The notes beneath the pieces are model-generated. The model made no database searches, was not told the DNA's origin, and worked only from the letters and a program-made list of their open reading frames with translations. Position numbers and translations under genes: made by a program. DNA of 64,000 bases from an uncultured Alloprevotella sp. GTDB lineage: Bacteria > Bacteroidota > Bacteroidia > Bacteroidales > Bacteroidaceae. The DNA is taken from NCBI GenBank assembly GCA_944322325.1, contig CALUOQ010000009.1:1-64000 (forward strand). The letters run 5' to 3'. Below, one piece after another: positions 34,437-44,232 of this stretch; position 1 is the stretch's first letter, and each line of letters begins with the position of its first letter.

Positions 34437-37400
34437 TTAGTTCTTCGGTTGCCCTAAACTATGTACGAAGAGCAGCAAACGGTTGGTGATGTTGACATCG
34501 CTCACGCCGCTGTCGAAATCCAACGAGAGCAGATGCATGTGTGGATGGAGCTGCTTGATGCGACGCTCGAGGCCTTTGGCTACAATATGGTTGGCTATGC
34601 AGCCAAAAGGTTGGAGGCTGACGACATGGTCGACGCCCTGCTCGGCCAGTGAGAGGATTTCGGCAGGCAGTAGCCAGCCTTCGCCAAACTGTGCATTAAG
34701 AGTGATAGCCTTTTCCGCTTTCTTGGATTCTTCGAATACGTCGGCAAAGGGGGTAAAGTAGGGATACGCTTTCCCTATCCGGTTAAATTTTTCTACGCGC
34801 TTCCATACCCGGCTGTAAAGCCAGCGTATCAGGGTATCGGGCAACTGCTTTCGTACCACACCGGAGTCCTGATTCACAATCTGATTGACGAAGCTCTGCA
34901 TGAAAAAGTCGGTGAGCAGCGGCGGCACGACTTCGATACCCTTCCCGACCAGCCATTCCGTCAGATTTTTTTGAGCAAATGGGTTGAATTTCAGGTAAAT
35001 TTCTCCGACAATGCCGACGCGCGGCCGCTCTCCGGACTGCGTGATGCGTTCGAATTCGTTGACTGCTTGTTCCAAAAGGGGCAGAAGCTCGTGTGAAGCG
35101 TTTCTTTCAATGACAGACTGTGCCTTCCGCAAATACCGTTCCTTTAGCCGGAACGCCTCGCCGGAGACCTTTTCGCGTACAGCGGCGGCATAATAAAGCT
35201 TGGCGATACTGTCGCTGAAAAGCAGAGCGTTCAGCACAACGGGGATGAGCCTGAACCAATTGATGCGGAAGCCGGGCTGTTCGTTGCGCAGCCCGCTGCT
35301 GAAGCTGACCGACACGACCGGCGTTTGGCCGAAACCGGCTTCTGTCAGCGCCCGCTTGATAAGGGAGATGTAGTTCGACGCGCGACATTGCCCGCCGGTC
35401 TGTGTGATAGCCACGGCGGTTTGCTCGGGGTCGTAGCGGCCCTCCTTGAATGCCTTGACAATGTCGCCCACAATAAGCGTAGCCGGATAGCAAACCTCGT
35501 TGTTGGCATAACGCAACCCGCAGTCGCACGAAGTGGCATCGCTCGGCGGCAGGATGTCTACATCGTAACCGGCCAGTTTCATGAGCGGTGGCATCAGCGG
35601 CGAGAAGAAAGGCGTAAAGAACGGGGCGATAATTTTCCGCCGTCGGTCCGCTTTGCGGTAAACCGGAGTCGTAGCGAACGGTAGCACGGAAGTGGAGTTC
35701 GCGTCCTGTGTTGCCCTGCGCAGACTCTCGATCGTAGAGCGCACGCGCAGTTTGAGTGACCCGATATGGCTGACATCATCGATTTTCAGCAGCGTCAGGG
35801 TTTTGCCGCGACGTTTCAGCAGATTACGCGTTTCTTCGGTAAGGAAAGCGTCGGGCCCACAGCCGAACGACGTCATTTCCATAAACTGCACATTGGCGGA
35901 CTGGCCGGCCACCCATTCTGCGGCTTTGAGAATGCGGTTGGTGTAAGCCCATTGTGCGACAAAATGGGCGTCGCTGACCATGGAGCCGTCGCCACGCACA
36001 ATGTCGTCGGTGATGACGTCGACGCCCAAAGCGGCAATCATGTCGGACAGCTTATGTTGGATGAGCGGATCGGCGTGGTAAGGTCGTCCGGCCAGCAGGA
36101 CGGTCATTCGCCCCTGCTTGGCACTTTCGGTCAATACCTGCTTGTCGTACTCAGCCATGCGTTTCTCGTATTCGGCCATAGCCGCCAGTGCTTCGCCGAA
36201 CGCCATTTTGAGCGTGGAGTTGTCCACTCCGAACGGACGCAGGTAGTCCCGGCATTGTTTGTAGAGCAGCTGCTTGTCCTTGAAAGTGATGGTCGGCGCA
36301 TCAATGGGGATGCCGGTCGTCTGCACGCTTTTTACCACTTCCGAGTATCCGGTGACAATGGGACAGTTATAACTGTTCTGACCGCCATCGGGCTTTTCAA
36401 AAACCACGAAAGGCATGAAGATGCGGTCGACGTGGCGATCGATGAGGTCTTGGATATGGCTGTGCACCAGTTTGGCAGGGAAACAGATGTTGTCCGACAT
36501 GACCATACGAGCGCTCGCCTCGTAGCGATTGAAAGTCGACGGGGCCGACAGGATAACCTGTATGCCGCAACGGCTCAACAGCGTGTGCCAGAAAGGGAAC
36601 TCCTCGTACATATTGAGACAGCGCGGAATGCCAATGACGGTGCACGGCGAGGCAACAGGGATGTCGCGCTCGAAGAGCAGGCGCAACTTCTCGGTATAAG
36701 CGTTGTGTCCGGATTCGTGACGACGGCCGCGGTTGCTGAATACCTTCTCGCAGCGGTTGCCTGAATAATAGCGGTTACCGCCCTGAAAGCAGTAGGTCGT
36801 CACGGAACATTGGTTCTCGCAGCCGTGACATTGTGCCTGACGCGTCGTGTAGCTCGCTTGTTTGAGCAATTGGCCGAGGGTCACGCCCTCCTGGGCAAAG
36901 CGTCGGGCATGAAGGGCGCAGCCGATGGCCCCCATCAGCTCCGGGCAGTCCGAACGAAAGACGCTGCGTCCCGTCAGTTTCTCAAAGGCACGTACGATGG
37001 AGTCGTTTTTCATCGTGCCTCCCTGTACGACGATGTGGTCGCCCAGCTCCTCTACATTTTTCAGACGGAGCACCTTGAACAGGCAGTTCTTTACTACGGA
37101 ATACGACAAGCCCGCTGCGATGTCCGGCGTCGTAGTCCCCTCGCGCAGGGCCTGCTTCACCTTGGAATTCATAAAGACGGTGCAGCGTGTGCCCAAGTCG
37201 TAAGGTTGACGGGCGCGACAAGCCTCGCGGGCAAAGTCGTCCACGCTGTAACCCAAAGAGCGGGCGAAAGTTTCAATGAACGAACCGCAACCCGAGGAGC
37301 AGGCCTCGTTGATTTCAATGCGGTGGATGACCCCGTCGGCGACGGACATGGCTTTCATGTCCTGCCCGCCGATGTCGAGGATGAACGACACATCGCGGGT

Positions 37401-38648
37401 AATGTGCCGCGCGGCAAGGTAATGGGCGATGGTTTCGATAATGCCGTCGTCGAGCCGGAAGGCAGCCTTGGTGAGGTCCTCGCCGTAACCGGTGGAACAG
37501 CTTCCTGTGATGTGTACGTCGGTTCCGGCTTGTTCAGCTTCGTGGAGAAATTGGGTCAGCCCTCTTTCGACCGCCGCAATGGGATTCCCCCGGTTGGCGT
37601 CGTAGAAAGTGAAGAGCAGTTCGTCGCGCTCATTGAGTACAGCTATTTTCGTGGTGGTAGAGCCCGAGTCGATGCCCAATGTCACTTTTTCAGTACCGGG
37701 ACGCAACGCGCGGCGTTGAAAATGTTGTCCGCCGATACGCTGTTGCCACTGTCGGTAATCGGCCTCGTCTGTAAATATAGGCTCCAACCCTTTCCGGGGC
37801 GTGTAGTCCGCCGAGAGATGCGTCCGCAACGAATCCAGCAACTCGTCGAGCAGGCAGGTTGTCGCGTGGTCGTCCGTCAGTGCCGCGCCCCAGGCCGGAA
37901 TCAGGTGGCTGTCGGCGGGTACGACAATGTCGCGGTCAGTCAGGTGCAGATAGTCAGTGAAAGCCTTACGCAGAGCGGGCAGGAACGTCAGCGGACCGCC
38001 GCAAAACAATATAGGAGCAGCGATGTCACAGCCGTGGGCCAGCGTGACGATGACCTGTACGGTAACGGCATGAAATATCGAAGCGGCGATGTCCTCGCGG
38101 CTCGCATTCTTGGCCACAAGATTCTGTATGTCCGTCTTGCTGAACACGCCGCAGCGCGAAGCGATGGGGTAGATATGTGTCGCCTGCATCGCCAGTTCGC
38201 CCAGCTGTTCCACCGATACGCCCAATAAAATCGCCATTTGGTCAATAAAGGCACCCGTCCCGCCGGCACAATTGCCATTCATGCGAAGGTCGGTCGCTTC
38301 GCCTTTGTCGAAGAACACGACTTTGGCGTCTTCGCCGCCTATGTCGATGAGCGTCGATACAGGCGTTTCGATATTCCGGATATATTGTGTGGCGGCTACA
38401 ACCTCCTGCACGAAGGGCAGGCCGCAACGTTCGGCAATGCCCATGCCGACAGAGCCGGTAATGTGGAGTACGACCGGAGTTGAACCTACGGCGGTTTTCA
38501 AATCGGTGAGCACCTCCAGCAGTTTTTCCTGAATGCGGGCATTGTGGCGCTCGTAGCGTGTAAGTACGGGGGCACCCGTCGTATCGAGTGTGACGAGCTT
38601 TATGGTGGTTGAGCCGACGTCCAATCCTATTCGGTAAGCAGGCTTCAT
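34437..38648 (-). CDS. Acyl-CoA dehydratase activase (two BadF ATPase domains plus DUF2229)
   Basis: A 1403-residue protein related to activators of 2-hydroxyacyl-CoA dehydratases. Two ASKHA ATPase domains are visible: residues about 1-260 (IGLDVGSTTIKLV, IDIGGEDAKVVFF, MNGNCAGGTGAFIDQMA) and about 315-580 (LGIDSGSTTTKIA, LDIGGQDMKAMSV, CSSGCGSFIETFA). The cluster-binding Cys is in each CAGG/CSSG loop. The rest has DUF2229/CoA-activase regions: CENQCSVTTYCFQGG, FPAKLVHSHIQDLI, FGCGPDAFLTEETRNLL and QTGGQCRASNYISL. It probably uses ATP to push one electron into a partner at low potential. No dehydratase gene lies nearby, so the partner is unknown. Confidence 0.9.
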   Translation of the reverse strand: MKPAYRIGLDVGSTTIKLVTLDTTGAPVLTRYERHNARIQEKLLEVLTDLKTAVGSTPVVLHITGSVGMGIAERCGLPFVQEVVAATQYIRNIETPVSTLIDIGGEDAKVVFFDKGEATDLRMNGNCAGGTGAFIDQMAILLGVSVEQLGELAMQATHIYPIASRCGVFSKTDIQNLVAKNASREDIAASIFHAVTVQVIVTLAHGCDIAAPILFCGGPLTFLPALRKAFTDYLHLTDRDIVVPADSHLIPAWGAALTDDHATTCLLDELLDSLRTHLSADYTPRKGLEPIFTDEADYRQWQQRIGGQHFQRRALRPGTEKVTLGIDSGSTTTKIAVLNERDELLFTFYDANRGNPIAAVERGLTQFLHEAEQAGTDVHITGSCSTGYGEDLTKAAFRLDDGIIETIAHYLAARHITRDVSFILDIGGQDMKAMSVADGVIHRIEINEACSSGCGSFIETFARSLGYSVDDFAREACRARQPYDLGTRCTVFMNSKVKQALREGTTTPDIAAGLSYSVVKNCLFKVLRLKNVEELGDHIVVQGGTMKNDSIVRAFEKLTGRSVFRSDCPELMGAIGCALHARRFAQEGVTLGQLLKQASYTTRQAQCHGCENQCSVTTYCFQGGNRYYSGNRCEKVFSNRGRRHESGHNAYTEKLRLLFERDIPVASPCTVIGIPRCLNMYEEFPFWHTLLSRCGIQVILSAPSTFNRYEASARMVMSDNICFPAKLVHSHIQDLIDRHVDRIFMPFVVFEKPDGGQNSYNCPIVTGYSEVVKSVQTTGIPIDAPTITFKDKQLLYKQCRDYLRPFGVDNSTLKMAFGEALAAMAEYEKRMAEYDKQVLTESAKQGRMTVLLAGRPYHADPLIQHKLSDMIAALGVDVITDDIVRGDGSMVSDAHFVAQWAYTNRILKAAEWVAGQSANVQFMEMTSFGCGPDAFLTEETRNLLKRRGKTLTLLKIDDVSHIGSLKLRVRSTIESLRRATQDANSTSVLPFATTPVYRKADRRRKIIAPFFTPFFSPLMPPLMKLAGYDVDILPPSDATSCDCGLRYANNEVCYPATLIVGDIVKAFKEGRYDPEQTAVAITQTGGQCRASNYISLIKRALTEAGFGQTPVVSVSFSSGLRNEQPGFRINWFRLIPVVLNALLFSDSIAKLYYAAAVREKVSGEAFRLKERYLRKAQSVIERNASHELLPLLEQAVNEFERITQSGERPRVGIVGEIYLKFNPFAQKNLTEWLVGKGIEVVPPLLTDFFMQSFVNQIVNQDSGVVRKQLPDTLIRWLYSRVWKRVEKFNRIGKAYPYFTPFADVFEESKKAEKAITLNAQFGEGWLLPAEILSLAEQGVDHVVSLQPFGCIANHIVAKGLERRIKQLHPHMHLLSLDFDSGVSDVNITNRLLLFVHSLGQPKN

Positions 38649-38673
38649 GTCTATCCGTATTGCAATCGGTCTG

Positions 38674-38705
38674 CAAAGTTACTGAAGAAACCTTAGAGCG
38701 ACAAA
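38674..38705 (-). promoter_or_regulatory. Promoter of the activase gene
   Basis: On the minus strand TTTG (38702-38705) precedes TAACTTTG (38674-38681) by exactly 20 bases. The start codon is 25 bases downstream. Confidence 0.8.
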
Positions 38706-38833
38706 CGTCGCGACGCGGTAAAACCTGCGGAAAACCGGCATTTCGCCATAAAAAAAGGAAAAAGGAACACTCAAAAGCAGCAGTGAAGAAAGCGTCATGT
38801 CCTCCGCGGACGACGATTTCATCATAAATAAGG

Positions 38834-38865
38834 ATTGCACGGACGCGGCGCACACCGTAATTTTG
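38834..38865 (+). promoter_or_regulatory. Promoter of the TonB-dependent receptor gene
   Basis: ATTG (38834-38837) and TAATTTTG (38858-38865) with exactly 20 bases between, 28 bases before the ATG. Confidence 0.75.
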
Positions 38866-38893
38866 CATCCGAAAATTAATAAAGTCCTTACCA

Positions 38894-41338
38894 TTGATGA
38901 ATTTTCGACTTTTGCTGTGCGCCACATTGAGCCTGATCACGGAGACCGTGGCGGCTGACGCCATACAGCCTGCGGCCCCGAGGGATACGGGACGTGTCAT
39001 CGACATCGAGGAAGCGACCGTCGTCGCTTCGCCCAAAGAGACGTCGCGACTGCGCAGTCAGGCCCTTTCCGTCAGCCTGCTCGACGGCGCCACGCTCGAA
39101 CGGCGCGGTGTTACGGGGATAAAGGGCGTATCGACATATGCACCCAACTTCTTCATGCCCGACTACGGTTCGCGCATCACGTCGGCGGTCTACATCCGCG
39201 GCATCGGTTCGCGCATCAACACGCCGGCCGTGGGGCTCTATGTAGACAATGTGCCTTACATGGACAAAAGCACCTACGACTTCCATTTCCTTGACGTGGA
39301 GCGCGTCGACGTGCTTCGTGGCCCGCAGGGCACCCTCTACGGGCGCAACTCCATGGGCGGACTAATGCGGGTCTACACACGCAACCCGCTGGACTACCGC
39401 GGCACGGACGTCCGTGCCGGCTTTACCACGCGGAGCAGCGCCCGCCGCGCGGCTTTCACCACTTACCTGCACCCGGCACAGGATTTCGCCTTTTCGCTCG
39501 GCGGTTACTACGAAGGGCAGGATGGCTTTTTCCATAATCAGACTACGGGACAACATGCCGACGCTGCCAATGCAGGCGGCGGGCGGTTGCGTGCAGCTTT
39601 CAGGTCCGGTCATGACCTTGATTTGGACTTCCATCTGAATTATGATTACAGTGACGAATACGCCTGCCCCTACTTCTACGAGGGGCCGGCGAAGGGAACG
39701 GAGGAATATGCGCCCCTGTTGGGCCTTATCTCGCAGAACCGACAAAGTCGCTATCGCCGTGCGATGCTCAATACGGGCCTGTCGGTCGAATGGCGCGCCC
39801 CACGCGTGACCCTGTCGTCGGTAACGGCATATCAGCATCTGACGGACCGCCTTTTCATGGACCAGGATTTTCTGGCGGACGATGTGTTCAGCCTGACGCA
39901 GCGGCAGCGCCTGCATACGCTGAGTGAGGAAATCGCTGTCAAGAGTAAGGCCGGAAAGCGCTGGCAGTGGACTACGGGCGCCTTCCTGCTCCATCAGCGG
40001 CTTCGGACGTCGTGTCCGGTAGATTTCTACGGCGACGGCATTGACTATCTCAACGAACAGATGGCCCACTTGCCGATGGGGATGGAACTGGCACTGACCG
40101 ACGCGGGCCTGACGTTCGACGGCACGTTTCAGACGCCGGGCACGAACGCAGCCCTGTACCATCAGTCCACCTTCCGCGACCTTTTGGTCCGTGGATTATC
40201 GGCGACAGTCGGCCTGCGCCTTGACTACGATTATCGTTCCCTGGAACTTGACGCCGCTACGGCCGCCGCCGTCAACTACCGTTTCAGTCTGGCCATGGAC
40301 GGAATGCCCATGCGGGTCAACAAGGACTTCGCTTCCGTACCCGACATGGCGGGACGGCTTCAGAGTGACAGCTGGCAATTGCTGCCGAAGTTCGCCCTGC
40401 AATACGACCTTCCCGCCCGGCGCGGCAACGTCTACGTGACGGCGTCGAAGGGCTACCGCTCGGGCGGCTACAACATACAGGCGTATTCCGACCTGGCGCG
40501 TACGCGGCTCACGGGGCAGATGATGGGGAGCGTGAAGGGTTACTGCCAACCCGTATTGGAGGGGTTGGTCGGCAGTCCGGCTTTCGGCATGTTCTCGCCG
40601 GAGCAGCAGGCATCCATCCGGCAGGGGTTGGCCGTGGTCAGTGCCCTGCCCGACGAAATCATCCCCAACCTCACCACCCTCGACTACCGTCCCGAAACGT
40701 CGTGGAACTACGAGGCGGGTACACACCTGAATCTTTGTGACGCCCTTCAGGCCGATGCCGCCGTGTTTCTCATGGATACGCGCAACCAGCAGATTGCCCG
40801 CTTTGCCGGAAGCAGCATGGGCCGCACCGTGGTCAACGCCGGGAAGAGCCGTAGCTACGGTGCGGAGCTGAGTCTGCGCGCCGCGCTGGCGGACAACCGC
40901 CTTGCGCTGACGGCCACATACGGATACACGCACGCCACGTTCCGCCACTACGACATGGGGCAGAACGCCGACGGCGAATCTGTCGACTACACGGGTCACC
41001 GCGTACCCTTCGTACCGGCCCATACGGCGAGCCTCGCAGCGGACTGGACGCAACGTTTCGACGGTACGGGGTTCGTGCGTTCGCTCACCGTAGGGGCCGA
41101 CGCCACCGGGGCGGGACGCATTTATTGGGACGAGGCCAACTCGATGAGCCAGCCGTTCTACGTGCTGCTCGGGGCGCACGTCGATGTCAGCCTGGCGCGT
41201 AACGTTACCCTCAGCCTGTGGAGTAAGAACCTCACGGCGACCCTGTTCGACACTTTCCGGTTCGACAACATGAACCGCCGCTTTGCCCAACGCGGCGTAC
41301 CGCGCCACTTCGGCATCGACGTAAAGGCTCATTTCTGA
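38894..41338 (+). CDS. TonB-dependent outer-membrane receptor
   Basis: An 814-residue receptor. The signal peptide covers about residues 1-22. A TonB-box-like stretch (IDIEEATVVAS) is followed by the plug domain (about 45-165: SAVYIRGIGSRINTPAVGLY, VDVLRGPQGTLYGRNSMGG). The 22-strand barrel fills the rest, with an aromatic C-terminus (IDVKAHF). The form without an N-terminal carboxypeptidase-like domain and without SusD partner is typical of siderophore, haem or vitamin receptors, but the ligand is not known. It stands alone between two non-related genes. ATG 38894 is used, and ATG 38897 is equally possible. Confidence 0.93.
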   Translation: MMNFRLLLCATLSLITETVAADAIQPAAPRDTGRVIDIEEATVVASPKETSRLRSQALSVSLLDGATLERRGVTGIKGVSTYAPNFFMPDYGSRITSAVYIRGIGSRINTPAVGLYVDNVPYMDKSTYDFHFLDVERVDVLRGPQGTLYGRNSMGGLMRVYTRNPLDYRGTDVRAGFTTRSSARRAAFTTYLHPAQDFAFSLGGYYEGQDGFFHNQTTGQHADAANAGGGRLRAAFRSGHDLDLDFHLNYDYSDEYACPYFYEGPAKGTEEYAPLLGLISQNRQSRYRRAMLNTGLSVEWRAPRVTLSSVTAYQHLTDRLFMDQDFLADDVFSLTQRQRLHTLSEEIAVKSKAGKRWQWTTGAFLLHQRLRTSCPVDFYGDGIDYLNEQMAHLPMGMELALTDAGLTFDGTFQTPGTNAALYHQSTFRDLLVRGLSATVGLRLDYDYRSLELDAATAAAVNYRFSLAMDGMPMRVNKDFASVPDMAGRLQSDSWQLLPKFALQYDLPARRGNVYVTASKGYRSGGYNIQAYSDLARTRLTGQMMGSVKGYCQPVLEGLVGSPAFGMFSPEQQASIRQGLAVVSALPDEIIPNLTTLDYRPETSWNYEAGTHLNLCDALQADAAVFLMDTRNQQIARFAGSSMGRTVVNAGKSRSYGAELSLRAALADNRLALTATYGYTHATFRHYDMGQNADGESVDYTGHRVPFVPAHTASLAADWTQRFDGTGFVRSLTVGADATGAGRIYWDEANSMSQPFYVLLGAHVDVSLARNVTLSLWSKNLTATLFDTFRFDNMNRRFAQRGVPRHFGIDVKAHF

Positions 41339-41728
41339 GCAGTGCCCCGAGGGTGCGGGCTTCGTAAAGTAAAAACGAAAGAGGCGGATGGCCAAAACGC
41401 GAAGCGTGGTCATACGGAATTTATAAACGCGAATGACGCGGATTCAACGGATGAATAAATGTATCAGTCCGCTAAATCCGCGTCGTTCGCGTCTTGAAAT
41501 GACTCCCTTGGTACTTATACTGCCTCAGGCGGGTTCATGCGTCTTGCGGGCGAATGTCCTTTGCCTTTGGGCAGTGTCCGTTTCGTACGGCGTTATCCGT
41601 GAGTTCATGGCTCAGGCCTCTGCCTGTATTGTTGCGGATACCGGAGTCAGGAGTTCCTTTTCTTAAACACCCGGCGATGCGATTATATCTCATAAGGCAT
41701 CGTCAGGTGGTTTCAAAGCCGTGGAGGC
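41339..41728. other. 390-base stretch without a gene
   Basis: Between the receptor gene and the convergent lipoprotein gene. The only clear structure is the inverted repeat at 41427-41492. No open frame here has recognisable features. Confidence 0.5.
41427..41492. repeat. Inverted repeat with 18-base arms
   Basis: Arms 41427-41444 (ACGCGAATGACGCGGATT) and 41475-41492 (AATCCGCGTCGTTCGCGT) pair over 18 bases with one G-T. Similar 'gcgaatgacgcgaatt' type inverted repeats recur between genes in Bacteroidota genomes as I recall. It may be part of the receptor's 3' end. Confidence 0.6.
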
Positions 41729-42847
41729 TTATTCTGCTTCCCAGGACAGATAGATGGGCGTTACGGTAGTGGGCTGGTCGTCTGCCACTTTCTTTACGTG
41801 AACCGACACCTTGACGTAAGGCGAATCGCCGTACACGCTGGTGTAGTTGCCTTCTCCGTCCGTGGTGGGTCTGCCACTGATGCCGCGGTAAACGTTGTAA
41901 CGGATTTCGTAGCCGTATTCAGGATAGTCGTTGACTTTGGTCAGACTGAGGCCGTCTTCGCCATCAGCTTGGCAGTTGATGTTGCAGCCGGCTTCCTTGT
42001 CGTTGTAAGCAGCATTTACCCACAGTTTCTTCATTTCCTCGTCGAACAGCTGGTCGTAGCTGCCGGTGCCGTCGTTAAGCGGCGTCTCGTTCTTCACCCA
42101 GAAGTAGGCCTCGAAGGTGTAGTCGTAGCCTTCCTGCATGTCGGTGATGTTGTCCAGACCGAGGATGCCCACCGTCAGGTTGGTCTGTCCGTCCAGTCCG
42201 AGGGAAGCCTTGTTGCTGGTGGAGCTTACGCCGTCAATCCAGCTAGCCGTCTCGATGAAGTCGCCATTAATGCGGATGTAGAAGTCGTCCGTCTCCATGA
42301 CGAATGCCTCCTTGAGCACATCGCTCAGGTCGATGTCGAACTCAATGTCCGCGCTCGAACCGGGCACTACGGGAGTCTCGCCTTCACCTTCGTCTCCGCC
42401 CGGATTTTCGCCGGTATCGGGTTTGTCGGTCGATCCGCCTTCACCGCCTTCGTCGGGGGCTGTTGTGATGCTGGGCTCGCACTCGTGGGTTCCATCCAGA
42501 CCGAGATCTTTGTGCTGTCCGTTGCCGCATTGGCATTTCCATTCCTTTCGGCCTTTGTTCCATTTCAGGCAATAGCTTTTACATACGTCACACCACTGCC
42601 ACCAGTTACCGCCGTGTTCAATCACATCCCCGGCGAACTCCGTTTTCCAGCCATTGTCCTTGTCTTTGGCGGTAGCCATGATTCCGATGCCTCTCGAAGT
42701 GGCTACGGCATAGGTGTTTACCGTTTCGGTGACTGCCGGCTCGCTTCCGGTGCTTTCTCCGCCGCCACTTACAGTGCTGAGATCTTCGGACGAACATCCG
42801 GTCATCAGCGCAGCGGCTGCGAACAATGCTACTAATTGCTTTTTCAT
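41729..42847 (-). CDS. Lipoprotein with a Cys-rich zinc-ribbon-like module
   Basis: A 372-residue lipoprotein of unknown function. The lipobox LMTGC puts the lipidated Cys at residue 18, followed by SSED, acidic residues of the kind linked to surface display in Bacteroidota. Residues about 83-115 hold a tight cluster of aromatic residues and five Cys (WWQWCDVCKSYC, then WKCQCGNG), like a zinc ribbon. A Gly/Pro/Glu/Asp-rich linker (about 128-168) leads to a beta-rich C-terminal domain of about 200 residues (VMETDDFYIRINGDF, YTFEAYFWVKNE). A zinc ribbon outside the cytoplasm is unusual. It is convergent with the receptor gene. Confidence 0.75.
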   Translation of the reverse strand: MKKQLVALFAAAALMTGCSSEDLSTVSGGGESTGSEPAVTETVNTYAVATSRGIGIMATAKDKDNGWKTEFAGDVIEHGGNWWQWCDVCKSYCLKWNKGRKEWKCQCGNGQHKDLGLDGTHECEPSITTAPDEGGEGGSTDKPDTGENPGGDEGEGETPVVPGSSADIEFDIDLSDVLKEAFVMETDDFYIRINGDFIETASWIDGVSSTSNKASLGLDGQTNLTVGILGLDNITDMQEGYDYTFEAYFWVKNETPLNDGTGSYDQLFDEEMKKLWVNAAYNDKEAGCNINCQADGEDGLSLTKVNDYPEYGYEIRYNVYRGISGRPTTDGEGNYTSVYGDSPYVKVSVHVKKVADDQPTTVTPIYLSWEAE

Positions 42848-42938
42848 TTGTTCTCTCGTTTTTGGTTTGTACTCTCTTACTTGGTTAGTTAATATCCAAT
42901 CTTCCTTGTGACCTCGCCTCGCATCGGTTCGGTCAAAC

Positions 42939-42971
42939 GGGAGGGTGCGTCAAATCCCGGCGCGCCCTCCC
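42939..42971 (-). terminator. Possible terminator after the C1 peptidase gene
   Basis: Eleven-base arms (42939-42949 and 42961-42971, one G-T) lie 25 bases past the peptidase stop on the minus strand. No long T-run follows. Confidence 0.4.
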
Positions 42972-42995
42972 ATAGGGTGTGTCTCAACCCGCCGA

Positions 42996-44192
42996 TTACA
43001 GACCTAACTTCTTAGCGATTTTCTCGGGAATGGCGTCCTTGTGGATAAGGATGTTCATCGTCTTGTAAGCCACGTAAGGCTTCGAGGCGTAGAAGATGCC
43101 GTCATACTTGCCGTACTTGCCCCAAGAGTTCTTGACCATGAAGTATTCGTTGCCGGCGCTGTCTTTTGCCAGACCGTAGATCTGCATACCGTGGTCGTCC
43201 GTGGTCGTCCAGTTGTCGTACCCTTCCTGACGCATCTCCTGCGTGATTTCCAGCTCGCCGGTCGAGGCTTTCTTGGCAGCCTGGTCGTTGGTGGCGTTCG
43301 TACCGGTCCAGCGGGCGGCGTCCGAACCCGTTTTGTCGCGGGCAGCCTTCGTGTCGGGCACGCGGGCGATGCCGTCGCGGCCGAAGCCGGCCTCGCTGAC
43401 GTCGGCACCCCAGGCGAAGGTGTAGCCGTTACGTACGGCGGCGTCCATCACCTCCATGAATTCGTCGAGCGGCAGGTTGTAGCTCATGGCCCAGCGCCAG
43501 TTGTCCTGCACCTCAATGGGGAACTGCGTGTAGAAGGGGTGGTGCGTAAAGGAGGTGAGCGACACGTAGTCGTCGGGGTTCAGGCCCAGCTGCTCCATGT
43601 AGCTCTTCGGCGTGTAGGTCTTTCCGTCTTTCTTGAATTCCTTGGGCAATTCGCCGACGTAGCTGTCGTAGATACCGTAGAGGCCGTTGATCCAGCAGGG
43701 GGAGAGTTTCTTGAAGTTGCCCTTGGCGATAGCGCGCACGTAGGCACCGGCCACGGCGTCGAGCTCGTTGTGGTTGAAGAGCGTGTCGCCGTACAGGCTC
43801 CCGGGTGCTGCCATAGCCTCCTGCGGCACCATACCGTAGTTCTTCATGCAGTAGATGACGTCATAGAAGCTGCCGCCCTGCGAGAACGAAATGTCGCCGT
43901 GCAGGCGTACGGCGGCGCGGGCGCGGTCGATCATGGTGTGGTAGACGACAAAGGATTCGCACAAGTCGTGCGTACCCTTGCCCATGCGGAGCAGCTCGCT
44001 CTCGAAGAAGGCCAAAGAGGAGAAGGCCCAGCACGTACCGCTCTGGTTCTGGTCCTTGATCGAGGTGATCGGGTTTTCCTTGATGACCGTGAACTTCACG
44101 GCATCGTCTTTCGCTTTGTCTTTCTTTTCCTGCGCGACGGCGCCCGTACCGAAGAGGCAGGCTGCCGCGGCGACGAGAAGAATTTTCTTCAT
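42996..44192 (-). CDS. Exported C1-family aminopeptidase (bleomycin hydrolase/PepC type)
   Basis: A 398-residue cysteine peptidase. The signal peptide ends near residue 20 (GTGAVAQ). Catalytic Cys54 lies in QNQSGTCWAF, the His in DDHGMQIYG and the Asn in VKNSWGKYG, the order of the papain fold. DLCESFVVYH and the large insertion match the bleomycin hydrolase/PepC branch, which trims peptides from the N-terminus. Export instead of the usual cytoplasmic location suggests digestion of outside peptides. The frame extends to 44285 but the ATG at 44192 begins the signal peptide. It follows the M24 peptidase gene by 40 bases. Confidence 0.92.
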   Translation of the reverse strand: MKKILLVAAAACLFGTGAVAQEKKDKAKDDAVKFTVIKENPITSIKDQNQSGTCWAFSSLAFFESELLRMGKGTHDLCESFVVYHTMIDRARAAVRLHGDISFSQGGSFYDVIYCMKNYGMVPQEAMAAPGSLYGDTLFNHNELDAVAGAYVRAIAKGNFKKLSPCWINGLYGIYDSYVGELPKEFKKDGKTYTPKSYMEQLGLNPDDYVSLTSFTHHPFYTQFPIEVQDNWRWAMSYNLPLDEFMEVMDAAVRNGYTFAWGADVSEAGFGRDGIARVPDTKAARDKTGSDAARWTGTNATNDQAAKKASTGELEITQEMRQEGYDNWTTTDDHGMQIYGLAKDSAGNEYFMVKNSWGKYGKYDGIFYASKPYVAYKTMNILIHKDAIPEKIAKKLGL

Positions 44193-44232
44193 TTTTTCAA
44201 TTTCTGTTATAACGTGATTAATAAATGTGAGT

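Noticed and set aside
38894..41338. Receptor as part of a polysaccharide utilisation locus
   Set aside because: No SusD, hybrid two-component regulator or anti-sigma pair lies beside it, and it has no N-terminal carboxypeptidase-like domain.
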